Positions 35,792 through 43,477 of a stretch of DNA of 64,000 nt are shown here, in pieces. The position numbers were made by a program, and so were the translations under genes. Source of the DNA: a bacterium (GTDB lineage Bacteria > Thermotogota > Thermotogae > Mesoaciditogales > Mesoaciditogaceae); the NCBI GenBank assembly GCA_021800445.1, contig JAJYYZ010000002.1, forward strand, positions 60,199-124,198, in the 5' to 3' direction. Within the stretch, counting starts at the first letter, position 1. Every line of letters starts with the position of its first letter. Under the pieces are notes generated by a model, which saw nothing but the letters and a program-made list of their open reading frames with translations, did no database searches and was not told where the DNA came from.

Positions 35792-35822
35792 CTGACAGGT
35801 TTCTAAATTTGCCCGTCAGGCC
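35789..35822 (-). promoter_or_regulatory. Antiterminator hairpin of the livK-like leader
   Basis: Minus strand: GGCCTGAC (35815-35822) pairs with GTCAGGCC (35789-35796). The 5' arm contains the leader peptide stop codon, so a ribosome reaching the stop would block this hairpin and favour the terminator. Confidence 0.8.
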
Positions 35823-35869
35823 ATGTTTATTATCACCACCAAATTTTCTAACAAAATTTTTTTAAACAC
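35816..35869 (-). CDS. Leader peptide MFKKILLENLVVIINMA (branched-chain amino-acid attenuator)
   Basis: A 17-codon frame with GTG start at 35869 and TGA stop at 35816-35818. It is preceded by AGGTGA four bases upstream, the ribosome-binding pattern used by other genes here. Eight of its 17 residues are Ile, Leu or Val, including Leu-Leu and Val-Val-Ile-Ile runs. The stop codon lies in the first arm of the antiterminator hairpin. It follows a good promoter and precedes the gene for a LivK-like binding protein. By analogy with ilv and leu leaders, ribosome stalling during branched-chain amino-acid shortage would allow read-through. The peptide itself probably has no other function. Confidence 0.8.
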   Translation of the reverse strand: MFKKILLENLVVIINMA

Positions 35870-35898
35870 GCACTCACCTTATCTTTAAGATTTCAATT

Positions 35899-35927
35899 AT
35901 TTTAACATTTAACATTAAAGAAGTCAA
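35899..35927 (-). promoter_or_regulatory. Promoter of the livK-like gene and its leader
   Basis: Minus strand: TTGACT (35922-35927), a 17-bp spacer and TAAAAT (35899-35904). The transcript would start near 35892 and give a leader of about 155 bases. Confidence 0.75.
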
Positions 35928-36002
35928 TTAAGAAAGTGTTAACTTTTTTTGCTTTTTAGTTGATCAATCTAAAAGATCGAATGTCCACTAAAGTATGATT
36001 TT

Positions 36003-37406
36003 TCAAGGAAGATCGAAGGAAAGATTTAAGGGACCATTTTGATCTTTTAATCCAAGCACATGTACATGCCATCCGCTTAGATCGAAAAGTTTTGGAATGT
36101 AAATCCTGTTACCATATATAGAAACATCGTTTTTGTTCAAAATAACATTTGAAGCGCCGTTGGTCATTTCAAAAACTGGATTTGCGTAAAAATAAACATT
36201 TCCTGAAAATAGAATGGTGACGTTTGTAGAGGTGTATGTTACGCTTTCAACTTTCAAAGGTTGAGGATGAACGGTGAAATTAGCCTTACTTACAATCGAA
36301 TCGTTTATGCTGACTGTGAAAACATCATCGCCGTAAGATGAAAGCCATGTTGCGTAGAAATTAGGTGAACTACCATAAACTTGTATCGGCACGCCGTTAA
36401 CGTAGGCTGAAACATTAAATTGTTTTGAATTTGAAGCGGCAAAAAATGGTATCTTTATCATCCCCGTTGATGTGGCGTTGATAGTTGGAATTAGAACAAC
36501 ACTCGTTGCACCCGGAGATGCGATTAAAACATTTCTCGTTACAGATTCAAAGTGTCCAATGTCATCGATAACCGTACATGTCGCCTCGTAAAGACCCTCA
36601 GTTTCAGATGTTGGGATCTTGAAATTGAAAGTGTAAGTGTTGCTTGCGTTGGCGCTTAATTCGTCGCTTAAATTTCCGAGTTTTAAAACAACATTTTGAA
36701 TGCCATTTGGAGAATAAGCGTAGACAGTTATGGTAGATTGATGTCCTGCGGAGATCATTTCAGGCATATTCGTAAATTGAATGTAAGGTTTTGCGTCTGA
36801 TGGCTTTACAACGTTGATGTAAAAAGTTGGCGTCGAGATTAAACCTTGACCGTTTATGGCCGTTACAGTGAAATCGTGAATTCCAAGGTCTCCGAAAGAA
36901 AGATTAAAAGTGTTTGAGTTGAATGGAATGTTTTTACCATCCACGCTTAAAGATACGGATTGAATGCCACTTTCTGGATCGTAAACGTCTATATGAACAG
37001 GAAAATTGACATCTTGAGATATTGTATCAGGATAAAAGGCTTTCACAATAGGTGGGGTTGAATCTTTGACAAAAAAACTATCGGTTTTTGTCGCTACATT
37101 TCCACCTGTTCCGGCGGCAAAAAGCGTTACTTTATGATATCCGTAAACACCTAACCAGTTTGCAGTGTACAAAGATGTTCCAATCAAAGTCGTAGGAATA
37201 GGTGCTCCATCGAGTTCAAACACGACGCCAGATAAGCCGTTTGAATCAACAACGTTTGCAGAAAAACTTATATTTTGTCCTGAAAGCAGAGTTGCTGATT
37301 TTGTGAAATTATAAATCATAGGTCTCGAAGAACCTCTCACGAGCATACAAGAAGACAGCGCCAAGATTAAAACTAAAATCGAAAATATGAATAAAAATTT
37401 TTTCAT
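36003..37406 (-). CDS. Surface lipoprotein with Ig-like domains
   Basis: A 467-residue protein starting with a lipoprotein signal (FSILVLILALSSC; the Cys after LSS is the expected lipidation site). The rest is beta-rich and made of about four Ig-like modules, marked by DSTPPIVKAFYPD and by repeated ...FTVTAINGQG... strands. The last 85 residues (VTILFSGNVYF...GNRIYIPKL) resemble the C-terminal domain of the 1145-residue protein three genes upstream. It is the last gene of a four-gene operon; the gap to the preceding gene is four bases and the SD is weak. A structural role at the cell surface is inferred. Confidence 0.7.
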   Translation of the reverse strand: MKKFLFIFSILVLILALSSCMLVRGSSRPMIYNFTKSATLLSGQNISFSANVVDSNGLSGVVFELDGAPIPTTLIGTSLYTANWLGVYGYHKVTLFAAGTGGNVATKTDSFFVKDSTPPIVKAFYPDTISQDVNFPVHIDVYDPESGIQSVSLSVDGKNIPFNSNTFNLSFGDLGIHDFTVTAINGQGLISTPTFYINVVKPSDAKPYIQFTNMPEMISAGHQSTITVYAYSPNGIQNVVLKLGNLSDELSANASNTYTFNFKIPTSETEGLYEATCTVIDDIGHFESVTRNVLIASPGATSVVLIPTINATSTGMIKIPFFAASNSKQFNVSAYVNGVPIQVYGSSPNFYATWLSSYGDDVFTVSINDSIVSKANFTVHPQPLKVESVTYTSTNVTILFSGNVYFYANPVFEMTNGASNVILNKNDVSIYGNRIYIPKLFDLSGWHVHVLGLKDQNGPLNLSFDLP

Positions 37407-37410
37407 TTAC

Positions 37411-37887
37411 TCAAAAATCTAAACCAAGGCCGAATCTCCATTCTTTCACTCCCGAAAAGGATGTAAAGTTGGTTACGCTACCTTGTGCCTCTCCAAAGGC
37501 TGAAAAATTACCAAGGAAAAGATCTGCACCTATGTGATAGTAAAGAGGATTGAGAGAGACCGGACTGAATCCATTTTGAAAAGAAAATTGCGTTTGCAAG
37601 CCAACGCCCAAATATGGCCTTATGTTGCCTGTTGGTAAAGATACAAGCAAAGTCGGCCAAAGGCTCCATGACCTTACATTTCCAAGTTGAGTTATATCTA
37701 AAATGTTGTTTACCGTTCCTTCGATTGTAAGTTCAACTCCGAGTATGCCTAAAGATTTAACGGTTAAACCCAACGCGTAACCCGAAGGCGAAGTCAAAAT
37801 CCCTGTACTTGCGTTTATCGACATCACGGCAAATGAGGAAACTGCCAAAAGCATTGTTAAGGTTAAAACCAAGATCAAAATTTTCAT
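37411..37887 (-). CDS. Small exported beta-rich protein
   Basis: A 158-residue protein with a signal peptide (ILVLTLTMLLAVSSFA). The mature part is short amphipathic strands rich in Gly, Leu, Phe and Asn, ending in LGLDF with a terminal Phe. This pattern suits a small outer-membrane barrel with about eight strands (inference). The start is fixed by AAAGGAGGATGATT. It is third in the surface-protein operon. I recognise no named family. Confidence 0.6.
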   Translation of the reverse strand: MKILILVLTLTMLLAVSSFAVMSINASTGILTSPSGYALGLTVKSLGILGVELTIEGTVNNILDITQLGNVRSWSLWPTLLVSLPTGNIRPYLGVGLQTQFSFQNGFSPVSLNPLYYHIGADLFLGNFSAFGEAQGSVTNFTSFSGVKEWRFGLGLDF

Positions 37888-37900
37888 GAATCATCCTCCT

Positions 37901-38893
37901 TTATTTTATAAACGTAAGTAAAATCACACCTATTGCCACTGTAAGTACTATCAATGGCATTATCAACGACTGGTTATTCGTGATCGTAAACTCATAGTTC
38001 GAAGAAAAGCCCACAACATTGGTAAGCTTTACAACAAAGGTTCTTGAACCTGTAAAATCTCCGATTACGAAATTAACGTTTCCGTTAAGAAAATCATTCT
38101 TTCCCATAAAAATCAAGGTATTATCCGCATTTTTAACGTATAATTCAGCGTCTTTGAGTCCTATTAAATCTGTTGCCGCGACGGTTATGCTGTACTTTCC
38201 GCTTAAGAACAATTCACTTCCTGAAAATGATACCACTTTTGGACCGTTGTTGTCGATACCCACCTTTTTTTGCGCTAACAAAGACTCGCCCGTGATAAGA
38301 TTTGCTTTGACAAACAGCGTATGAAAACCATCTTCGAACATCTGAGTGTTAACATTTGCCTCAAAAATCTTTGGAGAATTATCTGAGACAGAAATCGGTT
38401 GATCCAAAATTGTTTGGTTATCCATTGTGATTTGCACATTTTCTCTGCCGTATCCGGGTGGAACTATCGCAAAAATCTTCTCTGTACCTTTTAAGTAATT
38501 GCCATAATCGGGAAGATTGAAAATTCCAATTCCATTTTCGATATTTGTCATGATTTTGTAAGAAACAACAAGAGCTGTGGCAACAGATGTTAGATACCCA
38601 TTTTCACTCTTGAAGGTCACGTAAGAATACAAACTTGTCGATGGCAATGTTGAATTGAAAGTCCATTGCCTGTCGAAGAATTTTCTCACTTTCCCGTTAA
38701 AATACACTTCAAGTGTTATGGGCATACCGTCTCCAGAAAATCCGCCTATCTGAAAGTCACCATTTTCACCGGTGAAGACTATGGCCGGTGATATCTCAAA
38801 GGCAGGTCCGCTCCCTACGGAGCGGACGACACCTTCTGCCATTACAAAACATGCCAGAAAGGCAGACAAAATCAAGACAAATGCTTTCAACAT
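37901..38893 (-). CDS. Exported protein with Ig-like domains and a C-terminal membrane anchor
   Basis: A 330-residue protein with a signal peptide (AFVLILSAFLACFVMA). Beta-rich modules include VRSVGSGPAFEISPAIVF, KVGIDNNGPKVVSFSGSEL and SITVAATDLIGLKDAELYV. The last 20 residues form a single hydrophobic helix followed by Lys (LIVLTVAIGVILLTFIK), so it should be anchored in a membrane with the bulk outside. It lies between the large repeat protein (three-base gap) and the small barrel-like protein, suggesting a joint surface structure. Confidence 0.65.
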   Translation of the reverse strand: MLKAFVLILSAFLACFVMAEGVVRSVGSGPAFEISPAIVFTGENGDFQIGGFSGDGMPITLEVYFNGKVRKFFDRQWTFNSTLPSTSLYSYVTFKSENGYLTSVATALVVSYKIMTNIENGIGIFNLPDYGNYLKGTEKIFAIVPPGYGRENVQITMDNQTILDQPISVSDNSPKIFEANVNTQMFEDGFHTLFVKANLITGESLLAQKKVGIDNNGPKVVSFSGSELFLSGKYSITVAATDLIGLKDAELYVKNADNTLIFMGKNDFLNGNVNFVIGDFTGSRTFVVKLTNVVGFSSNYEFTITNNQSLIMPLIVLTVAIGVILLTFIK

Positions 38894-38896
38894 GAT

Positions 38897-41800
38897 TTAG
38901 AACTCCCATATTGATCCGTTATTCATCAAAACATTTCCAAGCATGTCCGTTATCCCATTTACGATTACAATGTAAGGGCCATAAGAAATTTTAACGTCTT
39001 TCACGCTGATTACATTACCGCTTATCGTTGGAATCCCCAATTTGGTTATCTTACCGTTGAGGTCTTCCAAATTAACAACTGGCGTACCTTCAATATCTTT
39101 GTTGAAATAAATCGACAGAGTTTCATTTGAAAGTTTAACATCTTTTATCGCAGGTCCTAACGTATCAACGTAAACAGTTACATCCTGTGATGAAGTATTT
39201 CCAGCCATGTCAACCGCTTTCAATTCAACTTTAACGTACTTTCCATCGATATCCGCAAAGGCTTTTCTGAGAGAAACAGTGTATTCTCCAGCCGATGAAA
39301 AGATTTTGAAGTACAGAGGCTTATCTTCAAGATTCGCATTTAAAGAGGCATATCTGAGATCTTTACCTTCTACGTTCAACTTGAGCATCGCATCCGATCT
39401 CATCGTGATCGTTGAAGGAATTGAAAGACTTACAATAGGTGCCAATGGATCGATGAATATCGCCAGTCTCGCGTTGAACATGCTTGTTTTACCGTTAACC
39501 GGGTTTGTTGCTAAGATGTTTAAATCATTTATGCCGGATAGGATAAATGACTGATTTTCAATGTTTTTACCGTTCAGCGTGATCTGGAATTCAGGCTTCA
39601 TCATACCGGCTGTGATTCCGTTTATGGCTACCGTTGGAGTTGATTTCTCGAAAGCGTAAAATTCGGATCCATTCTCAAGTCTTTGCCCGTCCAAATATAC
39701 GTTGATAACAGGAGATTGCGTATCGACAAAATATCTTTTCACAACCGGCGTTGCATGTTTGCCAAGATAATCCATTGCCTTGATTTCGAAAGTTGATTCA
39801 CCGCCAATCTTCACACTCGTTATCGTTGCGATCCAGATGGAATCACTTACATTAACGGCCTTTATACCGCTGACCGTTACCTCTTTTATCCCGATACCGG
39901 TACCATCATTTGTTTGTATCGTGATTTTCAAAGGCGTATTTGGACCATAAGTCGCAGGATAAGTTGCGTTGACGATTTGCGGATTTGCAATGTCAAAGGC
40001 AAAATAGAAATCTTTTTTGCTTTCGGTCTTAAGACCATTTATTTTATTTATCGATGTCAAACCAACGCTGTAAAAACCTGTGCTGTTTAACTTGATCTCG
40101 GTGGATTCTTGAGATAGTTTGAAGATATTTCCATTGATATTTACAGTCGTATCGGGCATAACCTTAGAATCAGTTGTCGCCGATATCTTTATATAAGCAG
40201 GCGGTACCAAATTCCAGTACTGTCCATCTTTTGTCATTTGTGCGATCGGTACTATTTCAACGTAAGGAGGTTTGGCATCCACGAAGTACCTTGTAGAAGC
40301 CGAAGTTGAGAGGTTAAGTTTGTCGTATGCCGTGACTTTTACCTGAGCGTAAGTGCTCGTTGCCACTTTGGGGCTTGTAATTGTCGCAATCCATGTCGTA
40401 CCGCTTGCTTCAGCGTTAACATCGTTGATCGTTACAGAACGGATACCGGGGCCATTTTCATCGCTAACTTTGATTTTTGCCACAAAAGTATTCGCCGGAG
40501 AGGTTGTTGACGGCAAAGTTGTTTTTTCGATTTGAGGTGGAACGGTGTCAAATGCCAACTTGTAAGTTTTTATCAGCGTCGTCGAAAGGTCGTTGACCTG
40601 ATTCGTGGACACAACGGTTATCGTGTAAGTTCCGGGCGAATTCAAATCGATTGATATAAAATTGTTGCCACTGTAAACAACAGGATCTTTGTTGATGATG
40701 ACCTCTGTTTGTGGAGAAACGCCAGAATCCGTCGTGGCACTTATTTCTATTTTTATAGGTTCATTACCTTTATTCCAGTAAGTTCCATCAATGTATGCAG
40801 AGGCAATTGAAATCACGCTAACGTGAGGCGGATTTACATCGACGAAATATTTTTCTGTCAAAGACGATTCATTTCCAAGATAGTCGATGGCTTTTACCGT
40901 GAATTTTTCGTAACCGCTGGAAGTAGAGTTGGCACTTAAAAGTGTTGCTTCCCATGTATCATTGTTGACTTTCAATGCTACTTTATCACCGATCATGATC
41001 TTACTTACGCCTATTCCGTTGCCGTCCGTTGCCACGACAGAAATTTTCATAGGTTCATTTGGTCCTATGTATTTATCATATGAAACGTTTGAGATGTGAG
41101 GATTTTGGTTATCCACTCTGACGTTAAAAATGTAAGATACACTCGTTGATAAGCCACTTATCGTGTCTGTGGCTACGATACTAACTTTGTAAGTTCCGGA
41201 ACTTTTGAAACTCACGGTGGCTATCTTCGCACTGTATCTTTCAATCGTGGCCTGAGATATATCTGGTGCTTTCTTTCCATTCACGTTAATCGCGATTTGC
41301 GGTGCCACATCGGCACAAAACGTTGTAGCCATAAGCGTTAGAGATGGAAGATCGTATTTCCCCCACATAATTCCGTTCTTTGTAATCGATGCGGTATTGG
41401 TTACTTTAAGGTACGGTGGCATTCCATCGGAAATCACCTTGATCGTTGATGAAGATTGATTACCGGCACCATCCGTTGCCATTGCGATTATGCCGAATGG
41501 TCCTGTTTTCGGAGGTGTCAAAATCGTGGCAATCCACGTTGAATTATAAAGTAACCTCGCCTTGATATCGTTGATAACCACAGTCGCGATTCCGCTTGTC
41601 GTTGAAATAGCCGTCACGTTTATTGGGACATTCGAATTTGCAGGAAGATAGGGCTTTATCTCTAAAAATTTGACAACCGGTAAGTTGGTGTCAACGATGT
41701 ATCCTGCTATCGATGAGAAGATTTCTCCCGCCACGTTAATGGTTTTGACTGAAAAAATGTGCCATCCATTTTTGAGATGTGAAATTTCAACGTTAAAAGA

Positions 41801-42334
41801 TCGTGAAAGGTAAACCGTCGCTGAAGGGCTTACATTTATGACGGAAGCAACCTGAGTGTCTACCATAAATTCGATTTTGGCGAGTCCAAGTCCACCGTAA
41901 ACTTTTACAGGTACCGTTACGTTAGAAACGTTACCTATGTAAGAATTTCTCGATGATATCAACTTGCCTATTTCTATGACTGGATTTGCGTTTATCGAAA
42001 CGGTAACGGTTGTCTGTTTATCAAAACTTTCTCCGTTTCGCGTTATAGCACTTACAAGTAAAGGAAAGTCTTGTGATGATTGAATTACAGATGGCGCGGT
42101 GAAATCAAAAGCAGCCGTGGAACCAGTAGCTTTCAAAGTCTTTCCATCAAAAGTCGTTGTTATGTAAGAGATGGGTTCTCCCGAAGTCGAATAAGCGCTT
42201 ACAAATACCTTGAACGGAGCATTTGCAAGTACTTGCCGAGGATATACCTGCACTTGCATTTGAATGATTTGTGCACCTGCAAACAAACTAACGACGGTAA
42301 TCAAAACAATCAATAAAAAGATTACCTTTTTCAC
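38897..42334 (-). CDS. Large exported protein with alternating Ig-like repeats
   Basis: About 1145 residues with a signal peptide (VIFLLIVLITVVSLFAG). After about 210 residues of beta-rich sequence come four two-module repeats. Module B starts like FDTxxPQI and contains TWIATITS; module A starts like YFVDxxPPxV and contains DGxYWN and ATTDS. They alternate B-A-B-A for about 800 residues. The end carries a different Ig-like module (LSIYFNKDIEGTPVV) like that in the downstream lipoprotein. GTG 42334 follows AAGGGGG; the frame continues upstream to 42364 but without such a site. It heads a four-gene operon. A filamentous or sheath-like surface protein is inferred. Confidence 0.75.
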   Translation of the reverse strand: MKKVIFLLIVLITVVSLFAGAQIIQMQVQVYPRQVLANAPFKVFVSAYSTSGEPISYITTTFDGKTLKATGSTAAFDFTAPSVIQSSQDFPLLVSAITRNGESFDKQTTVTVSINANPVIEIGKLISSRNSYIGNVSNVTVPVKVYGGLGLAKIEFMVDTQVASVINVSPSATVYLSRSFNVEISHLKNGWHIFSVKTINVAGEIFSSIAGYIVDTNLPVVKFLEIKPYLPANSNVPINVTAISTTSGIATVVINDIKARLLYNSTWIATILTPPKTGPFGIIAMATDGAGNQSSSTIKVISDGMPPYLKVTNTASITKNGIMWGKYDLPSLTLMATTFCADVAPQIAINVNGKKAPDISQATIERYSAKIATVSFKSSGTYKVSIVATDTISGLSTSVSYIFNVRVDNQNPHISNVSYDKYIGPNEPMKISVVATDGNGIGVSKIMIGDKVALKVNNDTWEATLLSANSTSSGYEKFTVKAIDYLGNESSLTEKYFVDVNPPHVSVISIASAYIDGTYWNKGNEPIKIEISATTDSGVSPQTEVIINKDPVVYSGNNFISIDLNSPGTYTITVVSTNQVNDLSTTLIKTYKLAFDTVPPQIEKTTLPSTTSPANTFVAKIKVSDENGPGIRSVTINDVNAEASGTTWIATITSPKVATSTYAQVKVTAYDKLNLSTSASTRYFVDAKPPYVEIVPIAQMTKDGQYWNLVPPAYIKISATTDSKVMPDTTVNINGNIFKLSQESTEIKLNSTGFYSVGLTSINKINGLKTESKKDFYFAFDIANPQIVNATYPATYGPNTPLKITIQTNDGTGIGIKEVTVSGIKAVNVSDSIWIATITSVKIGGESTFEIKAMDYLGKHATPVVKRYFVDTQSPVINVYLDGQRLENGSEFYAFEKSTPTVAINGITAGMMKPEFQITLNGKNIENQSFILSGINDLNILATNPVNGKTSMFNARLAIFIDPLAPIVSLSIPSTITMRSDAMLKLNVEGKDLRYASLNANLEDKPLYFKIFSSAGEYTVSLRKAFADIDGKYVKVELKAVDMAGNTSSQDVTVYVDTLGPAIKDVKLSNETLSIYFNKDIEGTPVVNLEDLNGKITKLGIPTISGNVISVKDVKISYGPYIVIVNGITDMLGNVLMNNGSIWEF

Positions 42335-42372
42335 AATTTTACCCCCTTTACAGGACTTCACCACAACTCATT

Positions 42373-42399
42373 ATTATATCACGTTTTATGCTTGATCAA
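42373..42399 (-). promoter_or_regulatory. Predicted promoter of the surface-protein operon
   Basis: Minus strand: TTGATC (42394-42399), a 15-bp spacer and extended -10 TGA-TATAAT (TATAAT at 42373-42378). The spacer is short, but the extended -10 is a full match. Confidence 0.6.
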
Positions 42400-42402
42400 C
42401 TT

Positions 42403-42465
42403 TTTAACTTTTTTTGAGCAAGAATTATCTCCCCTCTCAGCAAAGAATGCATAGATGTGGGAGAT
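42403..42465 (-). repeat. Copy E of the palindromic intergenic repeat (variant loop)
   Basis: The A-rich arm and AATTCTTGCTC part match copies A-D. The hairpin is kept only as ATCTCCC/GGGAGAT, and its interior differs. Its A-rich end points toward the promoter of the surface-protein operon. Confidence 0.6.
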
Positions 42466-42549
42466 ACTTCTGTTATAATTGAATTAGTTTGTTTGACTAT
42501 GACCGATAGTACTGTTAGATTTTATTTTACATCTTTACGATGGATGTTC

Positions 42550-43287
42550 TCAAGACAAGATCTTTTCAAAAGGCATTTTGATTCTTTCAAAACTTTCTAT
42601 CTTACCGCTGTCTATTCTTATGTACGCTGTTGCGTATTTCAAAATTTTTTCATCGTGGCTCACTATGACAAAAGTTTGTTTATTTTTTTCGTTGAGAATT
42701 TTTATGAAATCCATAACCATGAATGACGTTTTTGTGTCAAGTGCGCCTGTAGGTTCATCTGCCCAGACGATTCTCGGTTCTCCGGCTATTGCCCTTGCAA
42801 CGGCAACTCTTTGCCTTTCGCCACCGCTTATCTGTGCGGGAAATTTGTCTATTACATGTATAAGTCCGTTTTCTTTGAGTACTTCTATTGCCCTTTGATT
42901 TGCCAGTTTTTCAGACCAACCGCGCGCAAGTAAAGGAAGAGCGACATTTTCTTTCACGGTTAAAACATTTATAAGGTTATACTCCTGAAATACAAATCCC
43001 ATATTCTCTGCCCTGAACTTCGTCTTTTTGTCATCTGGTAATTTGCTCAGATCCACACCGTTTATGACGATCTCTCCGGAAGTTATGTCATCGATGCCGG
43101 ACAGACAATTGAGAAGGGTCGTTTTGCCGCTGCCAGAAGGACCATATATGAAGAAAAGATCGCCCTCTTCTATTTCAAAATTCATACCTCTTAGGGCTTC
43201 ATAAGAAAGTTCACCACTCTTGTAAATTTTTCTTATGTTTTTAACTATCACCAAAGCCAAGGTTTTTCCTTCTTTCCTTGCCACCAA
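42550..43287 (-). CDS. ABC transporter ATP-binding protein, MacB/LolD/FtsE type
   Basis: A 245-residue ATPase with Walker A GPSGSGKTT, Q-loop FVFQEYNLI, signature ISGGERQRVAVARA, Walker B VWADEPTGALD and the switch His in IVSHD. This sequence type belongs to the MacB/LolD class that drives lipoprotein release or peptide/drug export through FtsX-fold permeases. No permease gene is adjacent. The start is uncertain: TTG 43287 is the longest. GTG 43251 would give the usual family beginning (MIVKNIRKIYKS) but has a poorly spaced ribosome-binding site. Confidence 0.88.
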   Translation of the reverse strand: MVARKEGKTLALVIVKNIRKIYKSGELSYEALRGMNFEIEEGDLFFIYGPSGSGKTTLLNCLSGIDDITSGEIVINGVDLSKLPDDKKTKFRAENMGFVFQEYNLINVLTVKENVALPLLARGWSEKLANQRAIEVLKENGLIHVIDKFPAQISGGERQRVAVARAIAGEPRIVWADEPTGALDTKTSFMVMDFIKILNEKNKQTFVIVSHDEKILKYATAYIRIDSGKIESFERIKMPFEKILS

Positions 43288-43379
43288 TCATTCTCTATTC
43301 TAATTTTATACTTTGTTTTGCAAATTGTGAGTAAAAATATCATGTCATTTGTGAAACGATTAACAATTTTTGATCATTT

Positions 43380-43436
43380 GTGACATGCTCCCACCACTTA
43401 TAGAAGTGGGAGAATTCCTGCTCAAAAAAGATTAAA
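43380..43436 (+). repeat. Copy D of the palindromic intergenic repeat
   Basis: A full copy with a perfect CCACTT-ATAG-AAGTGG hairpin. It lies between the divergently transcribed ABC ATPase gene and dnaE, with its A-rich end toward the dnaE promoter. Confidence 0.88.
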
Positions 43437-43459
43437 ATATCTCCCAAAAATGATAAAAT
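43432..43459 (+). promoter_or_regulatory. Possible promoter of dnaE
   Basis: Extended -10 TGA-TAAAAT (TAAAAT at 43454-43459) with a weak TTAAAA at 43432-43437, which overlaps the end of repeat copy D. Confidence 0.4.
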
Positions 43460-43477
43460 TGATTTAGAGGTGTTTAA

